The position numbers and the translations under genes were made by a program. Below the pieces are notes generated by a model. The model worked only from the letters and a program-made list of their open reading frames with translations. It searched no databases and was not told where the DNA came from. From Variovorax ginsengisoli (GTDB lineage: Bacteria > Pseudomonadota > Gammaproteobacteria > Burkholderiales > Burkholderiaceae_C), in contig NZ_JAUSRO010000008.1 in assembly GCF_030811835.1 (NCBI RefSeq), positions 186,001-250,000 of the forward strand: DNA of 64,000 nucleotides, read 5' to 3'. Each line of letters begins with the position of its first letter. Within the stretch, counting starts at the first letter, position 1. This document shows, piece by piece, positions 16,974-26,564 of this stretch.

Positions 16974-18821
16974 ATGGAACACGCTCCCGCCTGGCTGCTG
17001 GCCTCGCTCATCTACCTGGGCGCCGCCGTCATCGTCGTGCCGCTCTCCAAGGCGCTCGGCCTGGGCTCGATCATCGGCTACCTGGCCGCCGGCATCGCCA
17101 TCGGCCCCTGGGGCCTTGGCCTGGTGTCGAGCGTGCAGGAGGTGCTGCATTTCGCAGAATTCGGCGTCGTGCTGATGCTCTTCCTGGTCGGGCTCGAACT
17201 CGAACCCGACCGGCTCTGGAGCCTGCGCCGTCCGATCTTCGGCTGGGGTTCGGCGCAGGTGATGGGGTGCGCAGCGGTGCTCTTCCTGGTCGGCTGGCTG
17301 GCCGGCGCGAGCTGGCAGGTGGCGCTGGTGGGCGCGCTCGGCCTCGCGCTGTCGTCCACCGCCATCGCGCTGCAGGTGTTCGGCGAACGCAACCTGCTGC
17401 CCACGGCAAGCGGCCAGGCCGGCTTCTCGATCCTGCTGTTCCAGGACGTGGCCGCCATTCCGATCCTCGCGCTGCTGCCGCTCCTGGCCGATGGCTCGAA
17501 CGCGCACGAGCCGATCACCGGCGCCGCCCGCGCGCTGCAGGCGGCGAAGATCGTCGGCGTGATCGCGGCCATCGTGCTGGGCGGCCGGCTGCTGCTTCGC
17601 CCGCTGCTGCGCTGGATCGCGCGCAGCAACACGCCGGAGATCTTCACTGCGGCCTCGCTGCTGCTGGTGGTGGCCATCGCCGCGCTCATGCAGGTCGTCG
17701 GCCTGTCGATGGCGCTCGGCGCCTTCCTGGCCGGCGTGCTGCTTGCCGAGAGCGAGTACCGGCGTGAACTGGAGACCGACATCGAGCCCTTCAAGGGCCT
17801 GCTGCTCGGCCTCTTTTTCATCGCGGTGGGCATGAGCATCGACTTCGGCGTGCTGATGGCCCACCCGGGCCTGATGGCGCTGGTGGTGGCGGGCTTCCTG
17901 GTGCTGAAGTTCGCGGTCATCTATGGCATCGGCATGGCGATGGACGTGCCCTTCCAGCAGCGGCCGGTGTTCACGCTGCTGCTGGCGCAGGGCGGCGAAT
18001 TCGCATTCGTGGTGTTCCAGTCCGCCGGGCCGGACGTCCTGCCGCCCGCGGTGTCGTCGTTCCTGATCGGTGCGGTTGCGCTCTCGATGCTGGTGTCGCC
18101 GCTGCTGCTGGTGCTGATCGACAAGTTCGTGCTGCCGCGCTACAGCCAGGCCAAGGGCGCGCGCCAGGGCCTGGCCGAGATCTCCGAGCCGCAGGACGCC
18201 AAGGTGGTGATCTGCGGCTTCGGCCGCTACGGGCAGATCGTGGGCCGCGTGCTCAGCGCACAGGGCCTGAAGGTGACGGTGCTCGACCACGATCCCGACA
18301 CGGTCGAAGGCCTGCGCGAGTTCGGCTTTCGGGTGTTCTATGGCGACGCCACGCGGCTGGATCTGCTGCGCATCGCGGGCGCGGGCAGCGCCCGGGCGAT
18401 CGTGGTGGCGGTGGACGACATCGACCAGTCGCTGGAGATCGTCGACCTGGCGCGTGCGCATTTTCCGCAGGCCGCCTTGGTGGCGCGGGCGCGCAACGTG
18501 ACTCACTTCTACAAGCTCCGGGACCGCGGCGTCGAACACATCGAGCGCGAATTGTTCGAGTCGTCGTTGCGCAGTGCACGCTCGGTGCTGGAGGTGCTGG
18601 GCTGGCCGGCGCATGAGGCGCGCGAATCGACCCTGCGCTTTCGCCATCGCAATCTTCAGATCACCGCCGACGCTTACCCGCACTACAAGGACCGCGCCAA
18701 GCTGATCGCCGTCGCCAAGCAAGGCCGTCAGCAGTTCCAGGAGCAGATCGCGCGCGAGCGCGAAGAACGCGAAGAGCGCCACAAGCGCGGCGGCTCGGAC
18801 TGGGGCCACCATGCGGAATGA
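16974..18821 (+). CDS. kefC: Glutathione-regulated potassium-efflux antiporter (KefC type)
   Basis: 615 residues. Residues about 1-385 form a CPA2 antiporter with some twelve helices (LGLGSIIGYLAAGIAIGP, GVVLMLFLVGLELEPDRLW). Residues about 400-520 form a Rossmann RCK domain starting VVICGFGRYGQIVGRVL, with the acidic loop VTVLDHDPDTVEGL. KefC releases K+ and acidifies the cytoplasm when glutathione adducts of electrophiles bind the RCK domain. The C-terminal tail is very rich in Arg/Glu and probably coiled coil. It is paired with kefF, which supports the Kef rather than a Na+/H+ assignment. Confidence 0.92.
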   Translation: MEHAPAWLLASLIYLGAAVIVVPLSKALGLGSIIGYLAAGIAIGPWGLGLVSSVQEVLHFAEFGVVLMLFLVGLELEPDRLWSLRRPIFGWGSAQVMGCAAVLFLVGWLAGASWQVALVGALGLALSSTAIALQVFGERNLLPTASGQAGFSILLFQDVAAIPILALLPLLADGSNAHEPITGAARALQAAKIVGVIAAIVLGGRLLLRPLLRWIARSNTPEIFTAASLLLVVAIAALMQVVGLSMALGAFLAGVLLAESEYRRELETDIEPFKGLLLGLFFIAVGMSIDFGVLMAHPGLMALVVAGFLVLKFAVIYGIGMAMDVPFQQRPVFTLLLAQGGEFAFVVFQSAGPDVLPPAVSSFLIGAVALSMLVSPLLLVLIDKFVLPRYSQAKGARQGLAEISEPQDAKVVICGFGRYGQIVGRVLSAQGLKVTVLDHDPDTVEGLREFGFRVFYGDATRLDLLRIAGAGSARAIVVAVDDIDQSLEIVDLARAHFPQAALVARARNVTHFYKLRDRGVEHIERELFESSLRSARSVLEVLGWPAHEARESTLRFRHRNLQITADAYPHYKDRAKLIAVAKQGRQQFQEQIAREREEREERHKRGGSDWGHHAE

Positions 18822-19764
18822 GTCCGTTGCGGGCATGACCCGGCGCGGCTGGCTGCGCCTGGGCGGTCTGGGAGGTGCCATGGCAGCGGCGCTGCTGGCC
18901 GGCTGTGCCGCGCCGTTGCGCTTTGAGGGCAGCTTCCTGCAACCGTGGGAAAGCTACGCCGCCTTGCCTGAGACCGAATGGCGCCGGCGCCTTCAGGCCA
19001 CACGCGCGCTGGGCTGCGAGGAGATCGTGCTGCAGTGGAGCGGCCACGAAGGCGGCGCGAACCCCTGGGTGCTGCCCGAGCCGCTGCTCCAGTCGCTCTT
19101 CGACGAAGCAGGCCGCGCCGGCATGGGCATCCGCCTGGGCCTGCCCTATGACGAGCGCTGGTGGCCCGTGCTTGCGGCCACGGCACCGGATGCGCGAGGC
19201 GACTTCCTTCGCGCGACGCAAGGCCGCAGCCTGCAGGCGATGCAGGACACCCGCTGGACGCGCCAGCCCGGCTTTCGCGGCTGGTACCTCCCCTACGAAA
19301 TCGACGCCTACAACTGGGCCACGCCCGCGCGCCAGCGGATGCTCGCGGACTGGCTGCAGCCCATGGCCGAAACCGCCCGCGCCGAGGGCCGCCCGCCGCT
19401 GGCGGTATCGACCTTCCACAGCCAGTTGCAGACCGAAGGCCGCCTCACCGCCGTGTGGACCACCCTGCTCGATCGCATGCCCCTGCGCCCGATGCTGCAG
19501 GACGGCGTGGGCGTGGCCGGACTCGACCACGCCGCGGGGCTCGATTCGCTGAGCGCGATGCTTCGCCAGCGCGGCGTGGCCTTCGACTGGATCGTGGAAC
19601 TGTTCGAGCAGTTGCCAGCCGCCGACGGCAGCAGCGCGTTCCACGCGCGCGCGGCCACGACCGCGCGCGTGCGCCAGCAATTGCAGCTCGCGCGGCGCTC
19701 GGGCGCGGACCGCGTCATTGCCTTCGCCGTCGACCCCTGGATGCTCGGCCAGGCGGCTCAATAG
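18811..19764 (+). CDS. DUF4434 lipoprotein linked to the NfrA/NfrB glycan locus
   Basis: 317 residues from the ATG at 18811, overlapping kefC by 11 nt; an internal ATG eight codons on is possible. The N-terminus has a twin-arginine-like MTRRGWLRLGGLG followed by a lipobox (LLAGC), so a membrane-anchored lipoprotein is predicted. The body (GCEEIVLQWSG, RLGLPYDERWW, GWYLPYEIDAYNW) fits the DUF4434 family, which resembles TIM-barrel glycosidases and is found beside nfrA in enterobacteria (ybcH). The 3' end overlaps the convergent nfrA by 7 bp. A role in trimming or processing the glycan is inference. Confidence 0.78.
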   Translation: MRNESVAGMTRRGWLRLGGLGGAMAAALLAGCAAPLRFEGSFLQPWESYAALPETEWRRRLQATRALGCEEIVLQWSGHEGGANPWVLPEPLLQSLFDEAGRAGMGIRLGLPYDERWWPVLAATAPDARGDFLRATQGRSLQAMQDTRWTRQPGFRGWYLPYEIDAYNWATPARQRMLADWLQPMAETARAEGRPPLAVSTFHSQLQTEGRLTAVWTTLLDRMPLRPMLQDGVGVAGLDHAAGLDSLSAMLRQRGVAFDWIVELFEQLPAADGSSAFHARAATTARVRQQLQLARRSGADRVIAFAVDPWMLGQAAQ

Positions 19765-22574
19765 CTCAGCGACACCGTCAGGAACAGGCCCTTGGCGCGA
19801 TCGGCCTGGCCGCCGCCGAGGCTGGCGCGGTACTGCAGGCTGGCGTCCAGGCGTGAGCGCTGCGCGTTGTAGCGGTCTTCGCGCAGCCAGTAGCGCAGGT
19901 TGACCCCGAGGCCCGCGCCGGCCGACCACGACGCACCGTTGCCCTGCAGGTCGAAGCGGTCGAAACCGCTGACGGGCACACCTTGCACGCGCTGACGGAC
20001 GGAAGACCAGTCGGCCGCCGCGACGACATGCGGAAAGATCACGAGGCGGTCGCTGTAGGCGGTCATGTAGCTGCGGCCCACGCGCAGTTCGCCCGACGCA
20101 AAGCCCTGGCCGCGCCGCAGTCGCCCATCGCCGCTGGCCTCGACGGCGCCACTGGCGCTGTCCTGCAGCGTGAAATGCGCCGGCATGTCGCGCCACGCGT
20201 AGCCGGCCTGCACATAGCCTTCCATCGTGAACCACTGGTTGGTGTCCATGCGGATGGCCGTGCCTTGGTTGACACCGTAGGCCACATAGGCCTGCCAGCC
20301 CCCACTGCCGGTATCGCTCTGGTAGCGCAGTGTCTGCCCGCGCGTGTTGAACTGGCAGCGCACTGCGGCAGGTTCGGGGTCGAGCGCGCCCGACCGCGTC
20401 GCGCTGCCGATCATGAATTGGCGCTCCAGCCCGAAGACGACGTTCATCTCGGTCGACGGCGTGAAGCGCACGCCCAGTGCGCCGGTGGTCGTCGGCAGGC
20501 CGGCGATGCCGCGGCTCTGGCTTTGCGCGACCTGGAAGGAGCCGCCGCAGGGGTTGTCGACCACCTGCGAGGTGAAGGTGTCGGTGCCGCTGCGCAGTGT
20601 CTGGAGCATGCGCCCATAGACCTCGAAGGTGCGGCTGGACGAATTCAGGAAGGCAGGCGGCCGCCAGAACAGCTCGGTGGTACTGAACACCGGATTGCCC
20701 GGCACCGAGACCGGCTGGCCGAACAGCCCGCTGGAGGCAGCGCGCGCCCCGCGATAGCCCACCGTGACCGACGCGCCCCACTCGCGCGCGAAGGCAGTGG
20801 CACTGCTGCGGGTGTCGTAGCGCTGCTGCGCGTCCAGCGGCAGCGTGCCGAGCGCGGCGGCGTCGAGCGCCTGGTGCAGCAGCGCGGCGGCGGTGGGCCG
20901 GTCGCCGATGGCCGCGCGTGCGTAGGCTTCGTCGAGCACGTTCTGGGGCGGTGCATGGCCAGTGGCGCGAGCGGCGACGAAGTCAGCCAGCGCCAGCGCG
21001 GGATGGCCGTCGGCCTGGTGCAGGAAAGCGCGCTGACGCAGCAAGGTGGCATCGCCGGGCCGCGCGGCGATCGCGCGGTTCAGGCGTTGCAGCGCCTCGT
21101 CGCGCTGCCACAGGTCACCCGCGGCGAGCGTGGTGGTCAGCAGGGTCTGGCGAGACGCGTCGGACGGGTCTTCCCCCACCGCGGCGCGCGCGAAGGCAAT
21201 GGCCTGCGCGTAACGCTTCTGGCCGTAGGCGGCATTGGCGCGCGCCACGGGCTGGTCGGTACCGGGATCGTCCCAGGGCTTGAGCTCGCAGACGGTGCCA
21301 CTCCCGCCGTCGTGACACAGCTGCAGCGGCAGGACGGCCGCCAGTGCGGGTGCGCCAGGTGCGCGCCAACCCGACGCCGCATCGGCCATGTGGCGTCGGG
21401 CGATGGCCTGTGCATCGTCGGCCGGCAGCGGCGCGAGCAACGCCAGCGTCCGTGCGGGTCGGTCTGCGACCAGCGCGAGATCGGCGCCGATCAGCCGTGC
21501 ATCGCGCCGTGCGGCGTCGGTCAGGTCGTCCCGACGCAGCAGCACGTCGATGTCTTCCTGCGCCGCGTCGGCGCGGCCGAGCTGTTGGCGCAGAACGCTG
21601 CGCAGCAGCCGCACCGCCGTCTGGCCGGCATCGCCCTGCAGCATCTGCGTGGCGGCCTGCTCCGCAGCCATGGGCTGGCCGGTCGAACGCAGCTGGTCGA
21701 GCAGCAGCCAGCGATAGGCCGAAACCGTCGGTGCCAGCCGCAGCGCGTCACGCGCCTGCTGCACGCCTTCGCCAGGCTGGCCCCGCGCGATGGCCTGATA
21801 GGCCGCCTCGGCGTGGCGCGAAGCGGTCGCGCGCTGGGCGGCGTCTACGCGCGCATGGATCGCGTCGGGGTTGGGCGCACCGGCCGCAATGGCGGTGCGG
21901 GCGGCGTCCACCGCTTCGCCGAAGCGGTTCTGCTTTTGCAGTGCGTCGATCCACAGCAGGGCCCAGTCGCCTTGCGTGGGATCGATGCGGAAGGCAGCCT
22001 CGGCATTCTTCGCCGCCGCGGCGGCGTTGCCACGTGCGTCGTCGGCGTAGGCCTGCGCGGCGAGCGGAAAGGCGCGCCGGTAGGCATCGCTGGCCGCGCC
22101 CGCGCCACCGGAGCTGGCCGGCTGGAGATTGGTGAGCGCGGCCTGCAGGGCGGGACTGCCGTGACCGGCGGCGAGGGCCTGCGCCGCCGTGGCGACCGCC
22201 TCCGGTGTGCGGCCGAGCTGCTGCAGCGCGTAGACGCGCAACTGGTAAAGCCGGGGCACGTCGGGGCGCAGCCGCAAGGCCGCATCGGCGCGGGCCAGCG
22301 CGGTGCCGTAGTCGCCGCGCGCATAGGCCTTGTCCGCCGCGTCGGCGAGCTGCCAGGCGCGGCCCTGCAACGCAGGCGCGGGGCGCGGTCGACGTTGGCT
22401 GCTGTCGGCACTCTGGATCGGGGCCGGGGTCGATGCAGGCGCCACCGCGGGCGCAGCCTGCACCGCCGTGGCCGAACAGACGGCCGCGAGCGCGGCCAGC
22501 CAGGGCAGGCATGGCGTGTGAGAGGCAGCGTGCCGCTTCAAGGACGCCAAGGCGGGCGTGCGGATGCCGCTCAT
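19758..22574 (-). CDS. nfrA: NfrA-like outer-membrane glycan secretin (phage N4 adsorption protein A homologue)
   Basis: 938 residues, close to E. coli NfrA (about 990). The signal peptide ends near residue 40 (AVCSATAVQA). Many tetratricopeptide-type repeats follow (for example AYARGDYGTALARADAALRL, and blocks rich in W-L-Y-A at 34-residue spacing). The C-terminal about 300 residues alternate hydrophobic/polar residues, include GLERQFMIGS, and end in LFLTVSLSY with a terminal aromatic, as for an outer-membrane barrel. This is the PgaA/BcsC layout: a periplasmic TPR scaffold plus an export pore. The ATG at 22574 overlaps the nfrB stop by four bases (ATGA). Confidence 0.85.
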   Translation of the reverse strand: MSGIRTPALASLKRHAASHTPCLPWLAALAAVCSATAVQAAPAVAPASTPAPIQSADSSQRRPRPAPALQGRAWQLADAADKAYARGDYGTALARADAALRLRPDVPRLYQLRVYALQQLGRTPEAVATAAQALAAGHGSPALQAALTNLQPASSGGAGAASDAYRRAFPLAAQAYADDARGNAAAAAKNAEAAFRIDPTQGDWALLWIDALQKQNRFGEAVDAARTAIAAGAPNPDAIHARVDAAQRATASRHAEAAYQAIARGQPGEGVQQARDALRLAPTVSAYRWLLLDQLRSTGQPMAAEQAATQMLQGDAGQTAVRLLRSVLRQQLGRADAAQEDIDVLLRRDDLTDAARRDARLIGADLALVADRPARTLALLAPLPADDAQAIARRHMADAASGWRAPGAPALAAVLPLQLCHDGGSGTVCELKPWDDPGTDQPVARANAAYGQKRYAQAIAFARAAVGEDPSDASRQTLLTTTLAAGDLWQRDEALQRLNRAIAARPGDATLLRQRAFLHQADGHPALALADFVAARATGHAPPQNVLDEAYARAAIGDRPTAAALLHQALDAAALGTLPLDAQQRYDTRSSATAFAREWGASVTVGYRGARAASSGLFGQPVSVPGNPVFSTTELFWRPPAFLNSSSRTFEVYGRMLQTLRSGTDTFTSQVVDNPCGGSFQVAQSQSRGIAGLPTTTGALGVRFTPSTEMNVVFGLERQFMIGSATRSGALDPEPAAVRCQFNTRGQTLRYQSDTGSGGWQAYVAYGVNQGTAIRMDTNQWFTMEGYVQAGYAWRDMPAHFTLQDSASGAVEASGDGRLRRGQGFASGELRVGRSYMTAYSDRLVIFPHVVAAADWSSVRQRVQGVPVSGFDRFDLQGNGASWSAGAGLGVNLRYWLREDRYNAQRSRLDASLQYRASLGGGQADRAKGLFLTVSLSY

Positions 22575-24268
22575 GCCGTCGCCACCTCCAGCGGTGCGGC
22601 CCCCATGTCGTCGCTGCGCTGGAAGGAAATCGCCTCGTCGAGCGTGCGCGTGTCGAGCCAGCCGTTCTCGATGAGGATCGCGCCCAGCGGTCGCTTCGAG
22701 CGTTGCTGCTGGTCGAGCGCCTGCTTCAGATGGTCCTCGTCGATGGCGCGCCAGGACACCAGCAGTTCGCCCAGCCGCTGGTGTTGGCGCGTGAGCTGGT
22801 CGGCCGAAGGAAAGTCGTGCATGGTCTTGTCCCAAACCAGCTGTGCGCCGAGAAACTTGTGCGCAAAGAAAAGGCGCCAGGCGCGCGCGGCCGCCATGGC
22901 ATTGATGAAGTTGCCGATGATCATGCGGGGCATCGAGAGCAGGCCGTGCTCCCAGCCGTACATGCTGGACACGAAGTACACACGCTGCACCACGCGCAGC
23001 ACCAGCGCCACGGCGTTGAGGCCCATCACCGTCATGAGCCAGCCGCCGACCTGGAACAGGGGCGGATAGTGCACCGTCCACCAGCCGAGCAACTCGGCCG
23101 CGAAGAACAGCAGGAAATTGGCCATGAGCAGGTAGCCGAGCAACGCCACGAAGGCCGTCACCAGACCCTTGCGGTCGCGAAACAGCAGGTATTTCGTGGC
23201 CAGTGAACCCGCCCAGCCGACCTGCTCCCAGCCCTGCAGGCCGATGCCCAGCGTCCAGCGTGCCTTCTGCCGGTAGGCGGTGCGGAAGGTGTCAGGGAAA
23301 TACTCGCGCACACCCATCGGCATGCGGATGCTGCCGACCTTCTCGCGGCCCAGGCCGAACCACGAAATGCGGCGGGTGACGTACTCCACGTTGAACTTGC
23401 CGAAGATCTGCCGCATGCCGCGCCGTGCCAGCCGTGCGCCGATGTCGTAGTCCTCGGTCAGGCTGTCGGCATTGAAGGGCTGGTTGTCCATTTCCACCGA
23501 CAGGTCGTACAGCGCACGGTGCGAAAAGCAGGTCCCCACGCCCGCCGAGGGCACCATGTTCGACAGGCTCTCGCGCACCACGAGGTCCTTGCTGTGCCAT
23601 TCGGCGAACTCGTCCATGTAGGTGCCGGCCACCAGCTCGAACCAGTTGCGCTCCAACGAGGACACCGGCAACTGAATGAAGTCGATGCGAGGCAGCAGGT
23701 AGTTGAAATACTTGAGCTCCAGCGGGTGCAGCACGTCTTCGCTGTCGTGCAGCACCACGCCAGCAAAGGGTGCCGGCAGCTGCTGTTCGTGGCGGAAGAT
23801 CGCCTGCACCACCCAGTTCAGGCAGTCGGCCTTGCAGGTGGGGCCGTCGTGCGGCACCTCCACGCGCACCAGTTGCCGATAGCGCCGGCGCATGCGCTCG
23901 ACCTCGGCGATGGTGCGTGCGTCATTGCGGTAGGTGCCCACGAAGATCGTGTAGTTCTTGTACTCCAGCGTGGCAACCATGCTGGTGAGCATCGGCGCGA
24001 TCACGTCGTATTCGAGCCAGGCCGGGACCATGATCGCCATCGGCTGCTCGTCGGGCGCGCGCAGTTGCGCGGCCGTCAGGCGCTTGTGCTTTCGCCGTAC
24101 CGTGAGCGCGCGGAAGACCTCGCGGATCCAGTACCAGGCGTCGACGAACAGATCGTCGATGCTCGACAGCAGGATGGTCACTCCGACGACTGCCGTCACG
24201 AGTTCGAGCCCGCGGTAGTAGTCTGCAAAGAAGTAGGGCCAGTAGAGAGAGTTCAGGGGCGAGTCCAT
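22571..24268 (-). CDS. nfrB: NfrB-like family 2 glycosyltransferase with C-terminal MshEN-like c-di-GMP domain
   Basis: 565 residues. An N-terminal helix (about 20-40) precedes a processive GT2 catalytic domain: DSED at about 175-178, TED at 271-273 and the QxxRW-type QKARW at 334-338. Four or so membrane helices follow (about 355-460). The last 78 residues hold paired RLGELLVSWRAIDEDHLKQ and PLGAILIENGWLDTRTLDE blocks, the repeat pattern of MshEN c-di-GMP-binding domains. E. coli NfrB has the same order and makes a surface glycan that phage N4 uses. It is coupled to nfrA by a 4-nt overlap and follows the BcsB-like gene after 33 nt. Confidence 0.9.
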   Translation of the reverse strand: MDSPLNSLYWPYFFADYYRGLELVTAVVGVTILLSSIDDLFVDAWYWIREVFRALTVRRKHKRLTAAQLRAPDEQPMAIMVPAWLEYDVIAPMLTSMVATLEYKNYTIFVGTYRNDARTIAEVERMRRRYRQLVRVEVPHDGPTCKADCLNWVVQAIFRHEQQLPAPFAGVVLHDSEDVLHPLELKYFNYLLPRIDFIQLPVSSLERNWFELVAGTYMDEFAEWHSKDLVVRESLSNMVPSAGVGTCFSHRALYDLSVEMDNQPFNADSLTEDYDIGARLARRGMRQIFGKFNVEYVTRRISWFGLGREKVGSIRMPMGVREYFPDTFRTAYRQKARWTLGIGLQGWEQVGWAGSLATKYLLFRDRKGLVTAFVALLGYLLMANFLLFFAAELLGWWTVHYPPLFQVGGWLMTVMGLNAVALVLRVVQRVYFVSSMYGWEHGLLSMPRMIIGNFINAMAAARAWRLFFAHKFLGAQLVWDKTMHDFPSADQLTRQHQRLGELLVSWRAIDEDHLKQALDQQQRSKRPLGAILIENGWLDTRTLDEAISFQRSDDMGAAPLEVATA

Positions 24269-24301
24269 GCCACAACCGTCGTCGATGCGTGGGATGCGCG
24301 C

Positions 24302-26542
24302 TCAGGGCGCCTTCTTTTCAGACCGGCTGCGTGCGCGGTAGGCGAGCACCATGATCACCAGGAAGCCCAGCAGGCCCAGGCCGACAAGGGGCACGCCCCA
24401 CGACAGGTAGCGCCGCCATTCGTGGAACACGCTCTCGCCGGCGCGCGGCGGCTGGCCTGCGTCGGGGTCGCTGCTGTCGATCCAGCTCACGGGGCCCTGC
24501 GGGCCCAGCAGCGCGATATCGCCGCGGTTGAGCACGAAAGGCTTCTGCTCGGCGATCACACCCGACACGGCGACCGCGGCAGGTGCACCAGGCGAGGCCC
24601 CAAGCGTTTGCCAGCGCAGGCCGTCGTGGCCATGGGCGCGCGTCACTTCGACGGCACTCAGACCCGCCAGGCCGCGTACATCCAGCCAGGGCGTGTCGCG
24701 TCCGTTGATGCGCAGGCGCTCGCCTTCGACCTCGACCTTGGTGCTGGCGCCATCCACCGGAACCTCCAGCGACATGAAGGGCCGGCTGGGCGTGACGGCC
24801 TTGCCCGCCGGGGCCACCAGAAGCTCGGCGCGCAGCGGCGTCACGCCGCCGGCCAGCGCCATGCGCACCACACGCGCCAGGTGGGTGGGCGCGTCGGCCA
24901 GGTAGGCCTGCGGCACGATGAGCTGCGGCGCCGCCGACATCAACGGCATCAGGCCGACGAAGGTGCCGTCGGGGTGGGAGTCGCCCAGACGCACCAGGCT
25001 GGTGGGCAGCACGCTGACCGGATAACCCTGGGGCGTCTCGTTGCAGTCGTTGGAATACGGCTGGCGCTGGAAAGACACGCGCACCACATTGCTCAACCCG
25101 AGCGCATAACCGGGGATGCGCGCATCCAGCCGCTCAGGCCGGCCGTCGGCATCGAGGCGCTTGGCCGACAGCAGGATGTTGTTCCAATACACCGATGCCA
25201 CGGGGCGGGTCGACGAGGCGCCTGGCGCCGCGGCCACATCGACGACCAGGGCCGACGGCACGCCGCCCTTGCCGCCCACGGCGCCCAAGCCCAGCGTGGC
25301 GGTCCAGTCGCCGCGCACGGTCACGTCGAAGGTGGCGTCGCTGCCACCCAATGTACTCAGTCGGATCGCCGCACCGTCGCCACCCTGCGGTACATCGGCA
25401 CGCTCGACACCGACCTGGCGCGCATTCAGGATGCCGCGCCAGGCCTCGGCGAACACCCCCGCAGCCTGCGCGCCGGCGTCCTCGGCCACCTGGATGACGG
25501 GCCGCGTGCCGAGCGTGCCCAGGCGAATCTGGTGGCTGGCCAGCGCGCCGCCGGACAGCGCCGTCTGGGCGCCACGCCACTCGGCCAGCGCGCGGATCGC
25601 ATCCGCGTCGCCGGCGAACTGCGCACCCAGTGCGTCGAGCGCCTGCGCCGTCTGCTGCTGCAACGCGGCATCGGCCACGGCGATGTCGCCGGTGGCCACC
25701 GAGGCGCCGAGGACCACGAGCGCACCCGCTTCGGCCGCGTCCTTGAGCACGTAGCGGGGGTCGCCCGCAGCGAGTCCCGCGAAGGCGGGCAGCGCGGCGA
25801 GCGGGGCCGGCACTTTTAGGCCACTGGTGTCGATGACGTCACCCGCCGCCGGAAAGGCACGCACCTCGACCTGGCGGCGTGCCAGGTCGAGCGCCACGCC
25901 CAGGCGCCAGGCCGTGTCGAAGCTTTCCTTGGACACCTGGCGGGATGCGACGAGCAGCACGGGCCGGGCCGGCAGCGTGACCCAGGCGTCGGCCAGGCTG
26001 GTGAGCGCATCGTTGTGGAAGCGGTAACTCAGACGCGTGTCCGGACCGATGGAAAGCACGTTGCCGGTCGGCCGATCGGCCTCGCAGGCATTGAGCTTGA
26101 CGGTCGATGACCAGTTCACGCCCAGGCGCACGAAGCCGGTGCCGCGCGCCAGCGCATCGAGCTTCACCGTCTGGCTCGCGTCGCCCTCGGCGCCCTCGAC
26201 GCGGCGCGAGAACACCGGCTTGCCGGCCACGTACAGCAACAGAGAAGTGCGCCCCTCTTCGGTCTTCTGGAAACGGCCGCTGAATTCCAGCGTCGCGTCG
26301 CTCAGAGGCAGGCTGCGCGGCACCGGCAGAAAGAACTCCTGGCGCGCGTCGCTGCCGCTGAGCACCACCGGCTCGGTGATGCCCAGGTCGGCCAGGGTGT
26401 AGCTGCGGGTGATCCAGGGCTCGCTGCGCAGGCGCAGCAGCGCGTCGCCGGCCGGACTGGCCGATGCCGCGAATGAGACCGTGAAGCCGGCCACGGCGAG
26501 CAGTGCCGCCGGGCGCCGCAAAGACAGAAAACGCAAAACCAT
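24302..26542 (-). CDS. BcsB-like periplasmic subunit of a glycan synthase
   Basis: 746 residues from the ATG at 26542. A signal peptide (about residues 1-27, ending SFAASA) leads into a long beta-rich periplasmic region with a duplicated jelly-roll/flavodoxin-like pattern (EFFLPVPRSLPLSDATLEF; RFHNDALTSLADAWVTLP; SVYWNNILLSAKRL). A single C-terminal helix (YLSWGVPLVGLGLLGFLVIM) ends in a basic tail. This is the topology of BcsB, the cellulose-synthase partner that guides the polymer through the periplasm. A cysteine pair (CEADRP and NDCNETP) is also seen. The E. coli nfr locus lacks such a gene. Placed between wecB and nfrB, it probably pairs with NfrB. Confidence 0.78.
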   Translation of the reverse strand: MVLRFLSLRRPAALLAVAGFTVSFAASASPAGDALLRLRSEPWITRSYTLADLGITEPVVLSGSDARQEFFLPVPRSLPLSDATLEFSGRFQKTEEGRTSLLLYVAGKPVFSRRVEGAEGDASQTVKLDALARGTGFVRLGVNWSSTVKLNACEADRPTGNVLSIGPDTRLSYRFHNDALTSLADAWVTLPARPVLLVASRQVSKESFDTAWRLGVALDLARRQVEVRAFPAAGDVIDTSGLKVPAPLAALPAFAGLAAGDPRYVLKDAAEAGALVVLGASVATGDIAVADAALQQQTAQALDALGAQFAGDADAIRALAEWRGAQTALSGGALASHQIRLGTLGTRPVIQVAEDAGAQAAGVFAEAWRGILNARQVGVERADVPQGGDGAAIRLSTLGGSDATFDVTVRGDWTATLGLGAVGGKGGVPSALVVDVAAAPGASSTRPVASVYWNNILLSAKRLDADGRPERLDARIPGYALGLSNVVRVSFQRQPYSNDCNETPQGYPVSVLPTSLVRLGDSHPDGTFVGLMPLMSAAPQLIVPQAYLADAPTHLARVVRMALAGGVTPLRAELLVAPAGKAVTPSRPFMSLEVPVDGASTKVEVEGERLRINGRDTPWLDVRGLAGLSAVEVTRAHGHDGLRWQTLGASPGAPAAVAVSGVIAEQKPFVLNRGDIALLGPQGPVSWIDSSDPDAGQPPRAGESVFHEWRRYLSWGVPLVGLGLLGFLVIMVLAYRARSRSEKKAP

Positions 26543-26564
26543 CAGAACAACTCCGCCAAAAATC

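Noticed and set aside
16968..18881. A 637-codon open frame antisense to kefC
   Set aside because: Shadow of the kefC reading frame; no start context or domain.
19983..23069. A 1028-codon open frame antisense to nfrA/nfrB
   Set aside because: High-GC shadow frame: Arg/Gly/His-rich composition with no domain, while the opposite strand encodes recognisable conserved proteins throughout.
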